The notes below the pieces were generated by a model, which saw only the letters and a program-made list of their open reading frames with translations, was not told where the DNA came from and made no database searches. A stretch of DNA of 41,531 nt. Source: an uncultured Prevotella sp. GTDB lineage: Bacteria; Bacteroidota; Bacteroidia; Bacteroidales; Bacteroidaceae. The stretch covers positions 1 to 41,531 of the forward strand of contig OMXK01000050.1 in NCBI GenBank assembly GCA_900314995.1, read 5' to 3'. This document shows positions 9,566-16,921 of this stretch, piece by piece; the stretch's first letter is position 1; each line of letters starts with the position of its first letter. The translations under genes and the position numbers were made by a program.

Positions 9566-10369
9566 TTAATGGAAGTCGGCATAGTCGTTGTTCCGCAACA
9601 GCTGATCAACGCCCAGGTTCTTATTCCGTTTCATATAGTCGGCCACCTTCTTCGTAAAAGCCGACCTGAACACATCCTCACCCATCGCCTGGTTTACCAC
9701 CCACTGAATCTTTCCGATATGCGTGTCGCGCTCTTTCTGCGACAGCGGCCTGTCCATGGGCATCGGATAGAGACTCAACAGGAAGAATCCCACGCAGTCG
9801 GGAGTGATATAGCGGCGCGTCATCATCTGGCGCTGCTCGGCCGAATAGCCGTAGTCTTCACGATGATACAGCGGATAGTCTTCGCCGAGATACTTGTCCA
9901 GGCAGATGCCGATGGCACCGTTACCCACAATCACGCTCTGGTCCAGCGAACCAATCTGCGCATACACATTGGGCACCTCCAGGTTGGGTATCTGATCCTT
10001 CAGATAGCTGAAAGCTTCCGTCAACTGCTGGTTGATGTCGTCCATATTCGCATATTGCTGCTCGGAGTCTGAGATTAGCGTCTGTAGCGTGGAGTCCTGA
10101 TAGAATCGCAGGAATATCGTGTTGATCTGCTGGTCGTTTACCTTGCCGATACGCAGCACATCTTCTATCAACGTGCGTGTCTGCTGCGGATAGACTGTGT
10201 TCATCTGCTGCAAGGCTGAGAAATCGCCTGTTGTCAGATAAAGGCTCTGCACTCTGTCGTAACGGTCTACGACAACAGTCACGTCCTGATCATCGAACGA
10301 CTTCAGCTGCCACTCACAACTGATGCAACCCAGTAATACTGCTAATAATAGATAATATACCTTGCGCAC
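9566..10369 (-). CDS. GldB-like gliding-motility/type IX-associated lipoprotein
   Basis: This 267-residue lipoprotein (MRKVYYLLLAVLLGC, lipidation at C15 or C18) resembles the GldB family. Shared features are an early VDRYDR segment, a central QIPNLEVPNVY region and the IGICLDKYLGEDYPLY block, followed by a ITPDCVGFFLLS helix. In Flavobacterium, GldB is needed for gliding and GldJ stability. In non-gliding Prevotellaceae homologues persist, and their role is unclear. The assignment is by remembered family pattern, not a search. It heads a two-gene unit with the peptidase gene and has a near-perfect promoter. Confidence 0.7.
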   Translation of the reverse strand: MRKVYYLLLAVLLGCISCEWQLKSFDDQDVTVVVDRYDRVQSLYLTTGDFSALQQMNTVYPQQTRTLIEDVLRIGKVNDQQINTIFLRFYQDSTLQTLISDSEQQYANMDDINQQLTEAFSYLKDQIPNLEVPNVYAQIGSLDQSVIVGNGAIGICLDKYLGEDYPLYHREDYGYSAEQRQMMTRRYITPDCVGFFLLSLYPMPMDRPLSQKERDTHIGKIQWVVNQAMGEDVFRSAFTKKVADYMKRNKNLGVDQLLRNNDYADFH

Positions 10370-10410
10370 GTGCTAGTCCGTTAATGTTATATTTTTGTTA
10401 AAAGCAGGTG

Positions 10411-10442
10411 CAAAATTACTAATTTTTATTTTAAAATCCAAA
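10411..10442 (-). promoter_or_regulatory. Consensus promoter of the gldB-like/peptidase unit
   Basis: Minus strand: TTTG at 10439-10442, 20 bases, then TAATTTTG at 10411-10418. The predicted transcript start is about 35 bases before the ATG. Confidence 0.65.
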
Positions 10443-10533
10443 TTTTAACCTAAAAAAGATAAAAAATCGTGTAAAAAACTGCACATTATTGTTTATTTGT
10501 GTAAAAAAAGTGATTCATTTCAACGAATTTGCG

Positions 10534-10541
10534 TACTTTTG
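10534..10541 (+). promoter_or_regulatory. -7 box of the DUF4861 gene
   Basis: TACTTTTG lies 33 bases before the ATG at 10575. No clear -33 box is seen at the standard distance. Confidence 0.5.
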
Positions 10542-10574
10542 TAAACTACATGTAAACTAATCGCTCGAACAGTT

Positions 10575-11768
10575 ATGAAACGAATCCAACTTATGGTCCT
10601 CGCGGCCGTCTTCGCAGCAGCTTCCTTGCAGGCTCAAACCGCCGTCAACGGCAGTCATCAAGTTACCAATGCTTCCGATGTCGCCCGTACTGATATCCCT
10701 GTTGTCCTCCCCTGCCCCAAGGGTGTCACCTATGCCTTGGTCACTTGTGGCGACGAAGAGATTCCCTGTCAGCTCGACGACCTCGATCAGGACGGCTCTT
10801 ACGATGAACTCTGCTTTCTCGTCGACCTACCCGCCAAGACATCACGGACGTATCGTCTCGCTTATGATTCCCTCCGCAGCCCAAAGACCTATCCTGCCCG
10901 TGTCTATACTGACATGCTCTTGCGCAATAGCAAAGTGAAGGAGAAGAACAAGCACGACAACTTTATTGAGGCAATCACGGCGCGCGGCGATTGCGCCGAC
11001 CCCTATCATATCCAGCACCACCACGGTGTCGACTTCGAGAGCGAGTACAACGCCATCCGCATCTACTTCGATAAGCGCCAGACGCCTGATGTCTACGGCA
11101 AGTTCCAGAAACGGCTCGAATTGCAGGAAACCCAGTTCTATACCTCCAAGGAGCAGAAGGCTGCCGGCTATGGCGACGATGTGCTGTGGGTGGGTAACAC
11201 CTTCGGACTTGGCGCCTTCCGTGGCTGGGACGGACAAAAGCCCACGATGATCGAACCCGTGCGCAGTCTCACTCAGCGCATCATCTCCTATGGTCCGCTG
11301 CGCACCATCGTCGAACTGGTCGACCGCGACTGGAAGCCCTATCCCGATAAGCCCGCCATCACCATGACCGTACGCTTCACCCAGTATGCTGGCCATCGCG
11401 ATACCGATGTCGATGTGTTCTTCAACCGCGATGTCAGCGACTATCGCTTCTCTACGGGCATCATCAACGTGAAAGATTCCGAGGAGTTCTCCGACCATGC
11501 CGGCCTGCGTGCCTGCTGGGGCACCGACTGGCCGTCGAGCGACCATGAGAACTTCAAGCCCGAGACGGTCGGACTCGCCATCTGGATTCCGCAACAGTAC
11601 ATCGTGAGCGAGGAACCAGCCAACAAGGACAACTACGGATTCGTCGTTGCTACCGCCAACAGGCATCTCAGCTACAAGATTACCTATTGTTCTGACAACG
11701 AGACCTTTGGCTACCATTCTGCCCAGGATTGGTTTGCCTACCTGCAGCAGTGGAAACGCAACAATTAA
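10575..11768 (+). CDS. Secreted DUF4861 family protein
   Basis: A 397-residue secreted protein of unknown biochemical activity. The signal peptide is clear (MKRIQLMVLAAVFAAASLQAQ). The pattern RTDIPVVLP, DLDQDGSYDELCFLVDLP, FRGWDG, FSTGIINV, LRACWGTDWP and the C-terminal FGYHSAQDWFAYLQQW fits DUF4861. That family is often found beside pectin- or uronate-degrading genes in Bacteroidota. No glycan-utilisation genes flank it here, so the sugar link is only family context. It has its own promoter and no terminator. Its stop codon shares the TTAA palindrome 11765-11768 with the convergent glycosyltransferase. Confidence 0.75.
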   Translation: MKRIQLMVLAAVFAAASLQAQTAVNGSHQVTNASDVARTDIPVVLPCPKGVTYALVTCGDEEIPCQLDDLDQDGSYDELCFLVDLPAKTSRTYRLAYDSLRSPKTYPARVYTDMLLRNSKVKEKNKHDNFIEAITARGDCADPYHIQHHHGVDFESEYNAIRIYFDKRQTPDVYGKFQKRLELQETQFYTSKEQKAAGYGDDVLWVGNTFGLGAFRGWDGQKPTMIEPVRSLTQRIISYGPLRTIVELVDRDWKPYPDKPAITMTVRFTQYAGHRDTDVDVFFNRDVSDYRFSTGIINVKDSEEFSDHAGLRACWGTDWPSSDHENFKPETVGLAIWIPQQYIVSEEPANKDNYGFVVATANRHLSYKITYCSDNETFGYHSAQDWFAYLQQWKRNN

Positions 11769-12784
11769 GGAAGCTGTCGGAAGGTTTTCTTACCCTTTAC
11801 ATAATACTGCCAGAGCAGGGCAAAGTCCCGCCGCTCTGGTATTTTTTTCGTCACCGCCGAGGCCTGAATGGCCTTACGGTCGGCCTCGAAGTCTTTCCGC
11901 CAGCGCTTGAACGCCTTCCTGGCGCGATACACGGCCATGAAGTCGCCCACGTTCCGCTTCAGGATCAGCATCTCCCAGGATGCCAGATAGTCGAGCACCC
12001 ATCGCCAGCGCATCACGGGCTTCAGGTCTTCCGCTGGCAGACACTTGTAGAGCATCGTCAGGTTATTGCGGAAATTCAGGAAGGTCTTCATCGGATTGGC
12101 CTTCGGCAGCGTACCGCCACCTACGTGATATACACGGCTCTCTGGCAGACAAACGATCTTCCTGCCGCGAATGCGCAGTCGCCAGCAGAGGTCGATCTCT
12201 TCGTTATGCGCGAAGAAGCGCTCGTCCATCCCACCGGCATCCCAGTAGTCCTTCGCCTTGATCATCAGCGCGGCACCCGTTGCCCAGAGTATCTCTATCG
12301 GCTCGTCATACTGGCCTTCGTCGCGCTCAACGCTATCAAAGATTCTGCCGCGACAGAAGGGATAGCCGTACTTATCCAAGAATCCCCCACTCGCCCCCGC
12401 ATATTCGAAGGCGCCCTTGTCCTGATAGGCCAGCAGCTTCGGCTGACAGGCCGCCACCTCAGGATGTTGCTCCAGATAGCCGATGAGCGGTGTCAGCCAG
12501 TGGGGCGTCACCTCTACGTCCGAGTTCAACAGCAGATAGTAGTCTGCCTCAATCTCCTTGAAGGCTCTGTTATAACCCTCGGCGAAGCCCCAGTTATGCG
12601 ACAGCTGGATGCGTTTCACCTCCGGGAACTCCTTTTCCAGCAGCTCCATCGAGCCGTCGGTCGACGCATTGTCGGCCACATACACCGTTGCCTCCTCCTG
12701 CGAACAAGCTACCACCGAGGGCAGAAACGTCCTCAACATCTCCTTGCCGTTCCAGTTCAGGATCACGATTGCCACTTTCTTCAT
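11765..12784 (-). CDS. Family 2 glycosyltransferase
   Basis: A GT-A fold inverting glycosyltransferase using a nucleotide sugar, of the rhamnosyltransferase-like GT2 group that builds surface polysaccharide or glycolipid. Visible motifs are ILNWNGKEML near the N-terminus, VADNASTDGS, the metal-binding LLLNSDVEV (DxD-like), and ATGAALMIKAKDYWDAGG. The acceptor/catalytic FFAHNEEIDLCWRLR and VYHVGGGTLPK follow. There are no membrane segments. The start at 12784 (MKKVAIV) is preferred over an upstream ATG (MYAR). It lies just downstream of mtaB and is probably co-transcribed. The sugar substrate cannot be inferred. Confidence 0.88.
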   Translation of the reverse strand: MKKVAIVILNWNGKEMLRTFLPSVVACSQEEATVYVADNASTDGSMELLEKEFPEVKRIQLSHNWGFAEGYNRAFKEIEADYYLLLNSDVEVTPHWLTPLIGYLEQHPEVAACQPKLLAYQDKGAFEYAGASGGFLDKYGYPFCRGRIFDSVERDEGQYDEPIEILWATGAALMIKAKDYWDAGGMDERFFAHNEEIDLCWRLRIRGRKIVCLPESRVYHVGGGTLPKANPMKTFLNFRNNLTMLYKCLPAEDLKPVMRWRWVLDYLASWEMLILKRNVGDFMAVYRARKAFKRWRKDFEADRKAIQASAVTKKIPERRDFALLWQYYVKGKKTFRQLP

Positions 12785-12806
12785 ACGCGCGTACATTATT
12801 AATATA

Positions 12807-14135
12807 TTAAATAATAGCCCTGAGCGCCTGACGGTCGTGCGTCAGTTCGCCCAGCGTTACGTTCACCAGTTGGTTGTCCAGTCCCGGGTCTGCCTCCGAT
12901 GCTGGCAGTTCCACGCGGATATAGTTGCGTGTAAACCCGTGCATCGCCTTCCCACGGGGAGCCTTCTCGAAGAGCACCTCTGCCTGCTGGCCGATGTGCC
13001 GGGTATAGAAAGCCTCGGTCTTCTCGTCCGAGAGTGCCAGCAGCCGTTTTGAGCGCAGTTTCTTATCCTTGTCGCTCACCGTGTAGGGGATGCTCAGCGC
13101 CGATGTGCCCGGACGTTCCGAATAAGGAAACACGTGCAGCTGCGTCACGTCGAGCCCCTTGAGGAAGTCGAAAGTCTCCTCGAAACACTCCGGTGTCTCC
13201 CCTCTACAGCCCACCATCACGTCAACGCCGATAAACGCCTCAGGCATCAGCGTCTTGATGCAGCCTATCTTATCCGCGAACAGCTGCGCGTCGTAGTGGC
13301 GATGCATCAGCTTCAGCACCGTATCGCTGCCGCTCTGAAGGGGGATATGGAAATGCGGCATAAACGCACGGCTGGCTGCACAGTAGGCTATCAGCTCGTC
13401 ACTCAGCAGGTCGGGCTCCAGACTGCTGATCCTGTAGCGCTTGATACCCTCCACCTCGTCGAGTGCCTTCACCAGGTCGATAAACCGTTCGCCCGTCGTC
13501 TTGCCGAAGTCGCCGATGTTCACGCCCGTCAGCACGATTTCCTTGCCACCCTCTGCGGCAGCCTCCTCAGCCTGTCTGACCAGCGAGGCGATGGTCGGAT
13601 TCCGTGAGAACCCGCGCGCGTACGGGATAGTACAATAGGTACAGAAGTAGTCGCAGCCGTCCTGCACCTTCAGGAAGTAGCGCGTACGATTGCCTTTCGA
13701 GCACGAGGGGGCAAACGTCCTGATATCCTTCGTCTTCTGGCGGAAAGCCTTCTGCCCCGACAGCTGACCGCTCCATGCCTCCGAGAGATACTGTATCAGA
13801 TTGGCCTTCTCGTCGGAGCCCAGCACAAGATCCACACCCTCAATCTTCGACACGACATCCGCCTCCAGCTGCGCATAGCAGCCCGTCACCACCACAAAGG
13901 CGTCCGGGTGATTCCTCACCATCCGATGGATGGCCTGACGGCATTTGTGGTCGGCCACCTCCGTCACCGAACACGTGTTGATCAGGCAGATATCAGCCTG
14001 TTCACCTTTCTGGGCCGTTCTCACACCCATGTCATGGAGCAACTTCCCGAAAGTGGATGTCTCCGAGAAGTTCAACTTGCAGCCGAGGGTGTAATAGGCA
14101 GCCCTTTTCCCTTGAAAAGCCGAGGTATCTATCAT
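12807..14135 (-). CDS. mtaB: tRNA ct6A/t6A37 methylthiotransferase (MtaB family)
   Basis: A radical-SAM enzyme that adds a methylthio group to t6A at position 37 of ANN-decoding tRNAs. The 442-residue protein has the three N-terminal UPF0004 cysteines (TLGCKLNFSE, INTCSVTE, VTGCYAQ). The radical-SAM cluster motif follows in CDYFCTYCTIPYARG. The C-terminal region (from about 370) looks like a TRAM RNA-binding domain. The TLGCKLN and FCTYCTIP signatures favour MtaB over MiaB or RimO. It heads a two-gene unit with the glycosyltransferase, with a -7 box TACCTTTG at 14167-14174. Confidence 0.93.
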   Translation of the reverse strand: MIDTSAFQGKRAAYYTLGCKLNFSETSTFGKLLHDMGVRTAQKGEQADICLINTCSVTEVADHKCRQAIHRMVRNHPDAFVVVTGCYAQLEADVVSKIEGVDLVLGSDEKANLIQYLSEAWSGQLSGQKAFRQKTKDIRTFAPSCSKGNRTRYFLKVQDGCDYFCTYCTIPYARGFSRNPTIASLVRQAEEAAAEGGKEIVLTGVNIGDFGKTTGERFIDLVKALDEVEGIKRYRISSLEPDLLSDELIAYCAASRAFMPHFHIPLQSGSDTVLKLMHRHYDAQLFADKIGCIKTLMPEAFIGVDVMVGCRGETPECFEETFDFLKGLDVTQLHVFPYSERPGTSALSIPYTVSDKDKKLRSKRLLALSDEKTEAFYTRHIGQQAEVLFEKAPRGKAMHGFTRNYIRVELPASEADPGLDNQLVNVTLGELTHDRQALRAII

Positions 14136-14166
14136 AAGCTAAAAATATCGTTTCTGTTTGCGGGCA

Positions 14167-14174
14167 CAAAGGTA
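14167..14174 (-). promoter_or_regulatory. -7 box of the mtaB unit
   Basis: TACCTTTG on the minus strand, 32 bases before the mtaB ATG; no obvious -33 box. Confidence 0.5.
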
Positions 14175-14186
14175 ACCATTTTTTAG

Positions 14187-14245
14187 CGATTTTCATCAAT
14201 TTTTGCGATTTTTCCTTTAAGTGTCGATTTTACATCAATTTTTAA
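14187..14245 (+). repeat. Short imperfect direct repeat in the mtaB/lipoprotein intergenic region
   Basis: Two copies of CGATTTT(A)CATCAATTTTT about 38 bases apart lie in AT-rich intergenic DNA between the divergent mtaB and the small lipoprotein gene. This could be a binding site for a regulator or just AT-rich noise. Confidence 0.3.
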
Positions 14246-14325
14246 CATTTCGTATCTGATTGATTTTCAGTACTTTGCTAAAAAGTTACAAAAATGACCA
14301 AAAAAAAATCGAAAAAAATGATACG

Positions 14326-14351
14326 TTGTATTAAAAAAAGCCGTACCTTTG
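14326..14351 (+). promoter_or_regulatory. Promoter of the small acidic lipoprotein gene
   Basis: The -7 box TACCTTTG (14344-14351) is a perfect match. A TTG at 14326-14328 is a possible -33 box, though the 15-base gap is short. A leader of about 45 bases precedes the ATG at 14404. Confidence 0.55.
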
Positions 14352-14403
14352 CAGCGTTTTAATAAACAAATGATTGTTTTACAGATTTAAAAGCATTAGA
14401 AAA

Positions 14404-14574
14404 ATGAAAAAATTAGTATTCATGTTCGTAGCAGTTGCTGCTATCTCTTTCGCATCATGTGGTAACAAGGCTCAGCAGGCTCCTGTTGATACCGATTCTA
14501 TCGCTGAGGTAGTTGACAGCATCGTTGACAGCCTGGCAACAGATACAGTTGCTGCTGCTGATTCAGTTAAGTAA
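14404..14574 (+). CDS. Small acidic lipoprotein, unknown function
   Basis: A 56-residue protein with a classical short lipoprotein signal (MKKLVFMFVAVAAISFASC, lipidation at C19) and a mature part of only about 38 residues. The mature part is rich in Asp, Val, Ala and Ser (DTDSIAEVVDSIVDSLATD) and is probably an amphipathic helix. The ATG at 14404 is preferred over an upstream one (MFYRF) because it gives a standard signal peptide. It has its own promoter and terminator, so it is a stand-alone unit. Small lipoproteins of this style are common in Prevotella; I know no function. Confidence 0.7.
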   Translation: MKKLVFMFVAVAAISFASCGNKAQQAPVDTDSIAEVVDSIVDSLATDTVAAADSVK

Positions 14575-14599
14575 TCAACGAACAATTGAGAGAAAAAAG

Positions 14600-14637
14600 A
14601 GACCGCCGGACGTGAGTTCAGCGGTCTTTCTTTTTAT
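14600..14637. terminator. Bidirectional terminator between the small lipoprotein and the SDR gene
   Basis: The stem AGACCGC/GCGGTCT, extended by wobble pairs, is flanked by an A-run on the left and a T-run on the right. It can therefore terminate both convergent transcripts. It overlaps the last bases of the SDR gene. Confidence 0.75.
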
Positions 14638-15392
14638 TGTTTCCTTACAATCACGCTCCCACTCGCCTGGTGGGTAGCCAGAATCAGCACCTCGGCTATC
14701 TGCACGTGGGCAGGCGCATTGGCAGCATACACGGCCACGTCGGCAATATCGTCGCCCGTCAGCGGCTTGATACCCTGATACACGCCTGCAGCGCGGTCCG
14801 TATCTCCATGGAATCGGACATTGCTGAAGTTCGTCTCCACAAGGCCAGGCTTCAGATTCGTCACGCGGACAGCCGTCTCAGCCACGTCGATGCGCAGTCC
14901 GTCGCTCAGCGCCTTTACAGCCGCCTTCGTGGCGCAATACACATTACCGCCCTTATATGCTGCGTCGCCAGCCACCGAACCTACGTTGATCACATGACCG
15001 CTGTTGCGCGCCACCATCGCAGGCACCACCAGTCGCGTCATCGTGAGCAGACCCTTGATGTTCGTGTCGATCATCGCATCCCATTCGCTGATATCACCCT
15101 CATATTCGGCTTCCAGTCCCAGCGCCAGTCCGGCATTGTTCACCAGCACGTCGATCTGCTGCCATGCCTCCGGCAACTGCGCCAGAGCATCCTCCGCAGC
15201 CTGACGGTCTCTCACGTCAAACGCCAGCGTGATTGCCTCCGCGCCCTTTCCCTTCAGTTCCTCGCTGATCTCAGCCAATCGCCGAGCATTACGGCCCGTT
15301 AGGATCACCTTGTCACCATTCTCGGCAAATTTTCTGGCACAAGCCAGTCCGATACCGCTTGTTGCCCCAGTAATCAATACAATCTTATTCAT
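14634..15392 (-). CDS. Short-chain dehydrogenase/reductase (YdfG-like)
   Basis: A 252-residue classical SDR, an NAD(P)-dependent oxidoreductase with a Rossmann fold. It has the cofactor motif TGATSGIG near the N-terminus, the structural NNAG, the catalytic serine in VGSVAG and the YCATK (YxxxK) pair. R37-type residues after the second strand (TGRNARRL) suggest NADP preference. The overall pattern is closest to the YdfG group (3-hydroxy acid or serine dehydrogenases). The substrate is uncertain. The start at 15392 (MNKIVLITG) is preferred over one 3 codons upstream. Confidence 0.9.
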   Translation of the reverse strand: MNKIVLITGATSGIGLACARKFAENGDKVILTGRNARRLAEISEELKGKGAEAITLAFDVRDRQAAEDALAQLPEAWQQIDVLVNNAGLALGLEAEYEGDISEWDAMIDTNIKGLLTMTRLVVPAMVARNSGHVINVGSVAGDAAYKGGNVYCATKAAVKALSDGLRIDVAETAVRVTNLKPGLVETNFSNVRFHGDTDRAAGVYQGIKPLTGDDIADVAVYAANAPAHVQIAEVLILATHQASGSVIVRKQ

Positions 15393-15460
15393 AATTCCCA
15401 AGTTTAATTCTTGCCTGCAAATTTACGCACTTTACCCCGAACCACCAAACTTTTATATAG

Positions 15461-15492
15461 AAAAAATGCCACACTGGGATAGGCCCAGTGTG
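15461..15492 (-). terminator. Intrinsic terminator downstream of the TssD-like remnant
   Basis: A perfect 9-bp stem (CACACTGGG with CCCAGTGTG) with a 5-base loop is followed on the minus strand by GCATTTTTT. It closes the minus-strand transcript of the broken gene at 15630-15918. Confidence 0.7.
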
Positions 15493-15524
15493 ACATTGGT
15501 TATGCTCTCGCTAATTCACTCACT

Positions 15525-15606
15525 TGATGCTTCGCATCGAATAGGCTCACGCATTCCCGAGCGAAGCTCGCCTACCCGTAGCCTTTCAGTAGAGCTCATG
15601 CGAGCA
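15525..15606 (-). repeat. Cluster of three short perfect hairpins
   Basis: Three compact inverted repeats lie within 80 bases: GATGC-ttc-GCATC (15526-15538), CGAGC-gaa-GCTCG (15558-15570) and GCTC-atgc-GAGC (15594-15605). The middle one sits inside an outer TAGGC/GCCTA pair (15542-15546, 15570-15574). They lie in the 3' untranslated part of the broken TssD-like gene, before its terminator. I do not recognise the element. Confidence 0.4.
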
Positions 15607-15629
15607 TGGCTTTACGTTCGCTTAATCGC

Positions 15630-15918
15630 CTATTTCCAAGAATTCTCGAAGGTGACGGGGCCGTTCTCGAGCTTCTGGCATACGATCTCGATGTCCTCGT
15701 AGTGCTCCTCGCCGTCTGCCCAGTACTCCTTGTACTTCACGCAGTAGCAGCCTGTGCCCTTCAGCTCCTTCATGTCCTTACCGTCGACCGCCACGGGGAA
15801 TACCCGAAATCTGTCCTTCACGATCAGTTGCCTGATTGAACTTGTAGTCTACTAACAGTACCTCACGTGCTGCGAAATCTTTAACCTCGAGGGTTACTGG
15901 TGTTACATTCTCTGCCAT
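15630..15918 (-). pseudogene. tssD: Broken type VI secretion tube protein (Hcp/TssD)-like gene
   Basis: From the ATG at 15918 the frame gives 46 codons (starting MAENVTPVTLEVKDF) up to a TAA at 15778-15780. They contain VDYKFNQATD, EGQISGIPRGG. In another frame, 15630-15795 encodes GKDMKELKG, CYCVKYKEYW and ending GPVTFENSWK. Together these resemble the two ends of a Bacteroidota TssD, the tube subunit that is assembled in the cytoplasm and ejected by the contractile machine. The middle, roughly 35-50 residues by comparison with the remembered family length of about 130, is missing and the frame changes at the join. The promoter and terminator are intact. No other T6SS gene is nearby, so this would be an orphan hcp. 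The family call is by pattern memory only. Confidence 0.5.
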
Positions 15919-15966
15919 ATCTTTCAAATTTTAAATTGTTAATACTATTTTTTACTTTTGACATTG

Positions 15967-15998
15967 CAAAGGTACGACGGATTTTGCTTCGTTCCAAA
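15967..15998 (-). promoter_or_regulatory. Consensus promoter of the TssD-like gene
   Basis: Minus strand: TTTG at 15995-15998, 20 bases, then TACCTTTG at 15967-15974. It predicts a leader of about 40 bases before the ATG at 15918. A perfect promoter on a broken gene suggests the damage is recent or artificial. Confidence 0.65.
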
Positions 15999-16036
15999 CA
16001 TTTTCTGCTTTTTCGTCTGAGGTTGTAGCGACAGGG

Positions 16037-16083
16037 AAACGAAAATGCGACAGACGCCATGCAAGGGCACGAAATCTGTCGCA
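16037..16083 (-). terminator. Probable terminator of the gyrA-TPR-FNT-IMPase block
   Basis: A perfect 9-bp inverted repeat, TGCGACAGA (16046-16054) with TCTGTCGCA (16075-16083) and a 20-base loop. On the minus strand it is followed by TTTTCGTTT. It lies 40 bases after the IMPase stop. The long loop lowers confidence. Confidence 0.5.
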
Positions 16084-16123
16084 AAGGGGGATAAAATATG
16101 GGCGCAATTACGCGATTACACGG

Positions 16124-16918
16124 TTACTTTGCCAAACTCAATGCAGTGAGCAGATCCTGCTGGATGACACCGTTGGTGGCTACGACACTGTTGCCGGGGG
16201 TGAAATCGGCTGAGCCGCTGTAGTCGGTGACTGTGCCGCCGGCTTCTGTCACAATCAGGCTGCCTGCCATGAAATCCCACTGGCCGATGTACTGCTCGGC
16301 ATAGCCGTCGAGCCGACCGGCTGCCACATGGCAGAGGGCCATCGCTGCTGAACCACACATGCGGATGCTGCCCACATGGCCGTAGAAGGTGTCGATGAGG
16401 TGGCGGATGACGGGCTTATAGGCATCGCTGTTGTAGGGCAGCTGCAGGCAGAGCAGGGCATCGCCGATCTGCTGGGAACTGACGTGCAGGGGCTGGCCGT
16501 TGAGATAGGCACCCCCACCCTTCCAGGCATAGAAGCACTCGTCGGCACAGATCTCGTAGACCACGCCCAGCAGTATCTCGCGCCCCTGCAAGAGTGCGAT
16601 GCTCACGGCATAGGGGGCATACTGGTGGATGAAGTTGGTAGTGCCGTCGAGAGGATCGACCACCCAGAGCATCTGCTCGGCATCGTGGCCGGCAAGCCCC
16701 TCCTCAGTGATGAATCCCGCCTCGGGCAGCAGTTCGCGCAGCGCACTGACAATCAGCTGCTCGGAACCTTTATCGACATACGACACATAATCGTGGGCAT
16801 GCTTGCGCTCCACGCGCTCGAGCGAGAACTTACGGCGTTCCTCGCGGATATAGGCGCCTGCCCTGCGGGCTATCTCGCAGACAGCTTTTACACGGTCAAA
16901 ATTTTCGTCGTGCATCAT
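16124..16918 (-). CDS. suhB: Inositol monophosphatase family protein
   Basis: A Mg2+-dependent phosphatase of the IMPase/FBPase fold, 264 residues. The metal-binding motifs are all present: ITEEG, WVVDPLDGTTNF and the C-terminal WDFMAGSLIVTEAGG. Family members hydrolyse inositol phosphates, PAP/PAPS (CysQ) or related substrates, and SuhB also acts in rRNA antitermination in E. coli. The substrate here is open. The ATG sits 3 bases after the FNT stop, so it is the last gene of the gyrA block. A second ATG one codon later is equally possible. Confidence 0.88.
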   Translation of the reverse strand: MMHDENFDRVKAVCEIARRAGAYIREERRKFSLERVERKHAHDYVSYVDKGSEQLIVSALRELLPEAGFITEEGLAGHDAEQMLWVVDPLDGTTNFIHQYAPYAVSIALLQGREILLGVVYEICADECFYAWKGGGAYLNGQPLHVSSQQIGDALLCLQLPYNSDAYKPVIRHLIDTFYGHVGSIRMCGSAAMALCHVAAGRLDGYAEQYIGQWDFMAGSLIVTEAGGTVTDYSGSADFTPGNSVVATNGVIQQDLLTALSLAK

Positions 16919-16921
16919 CTC

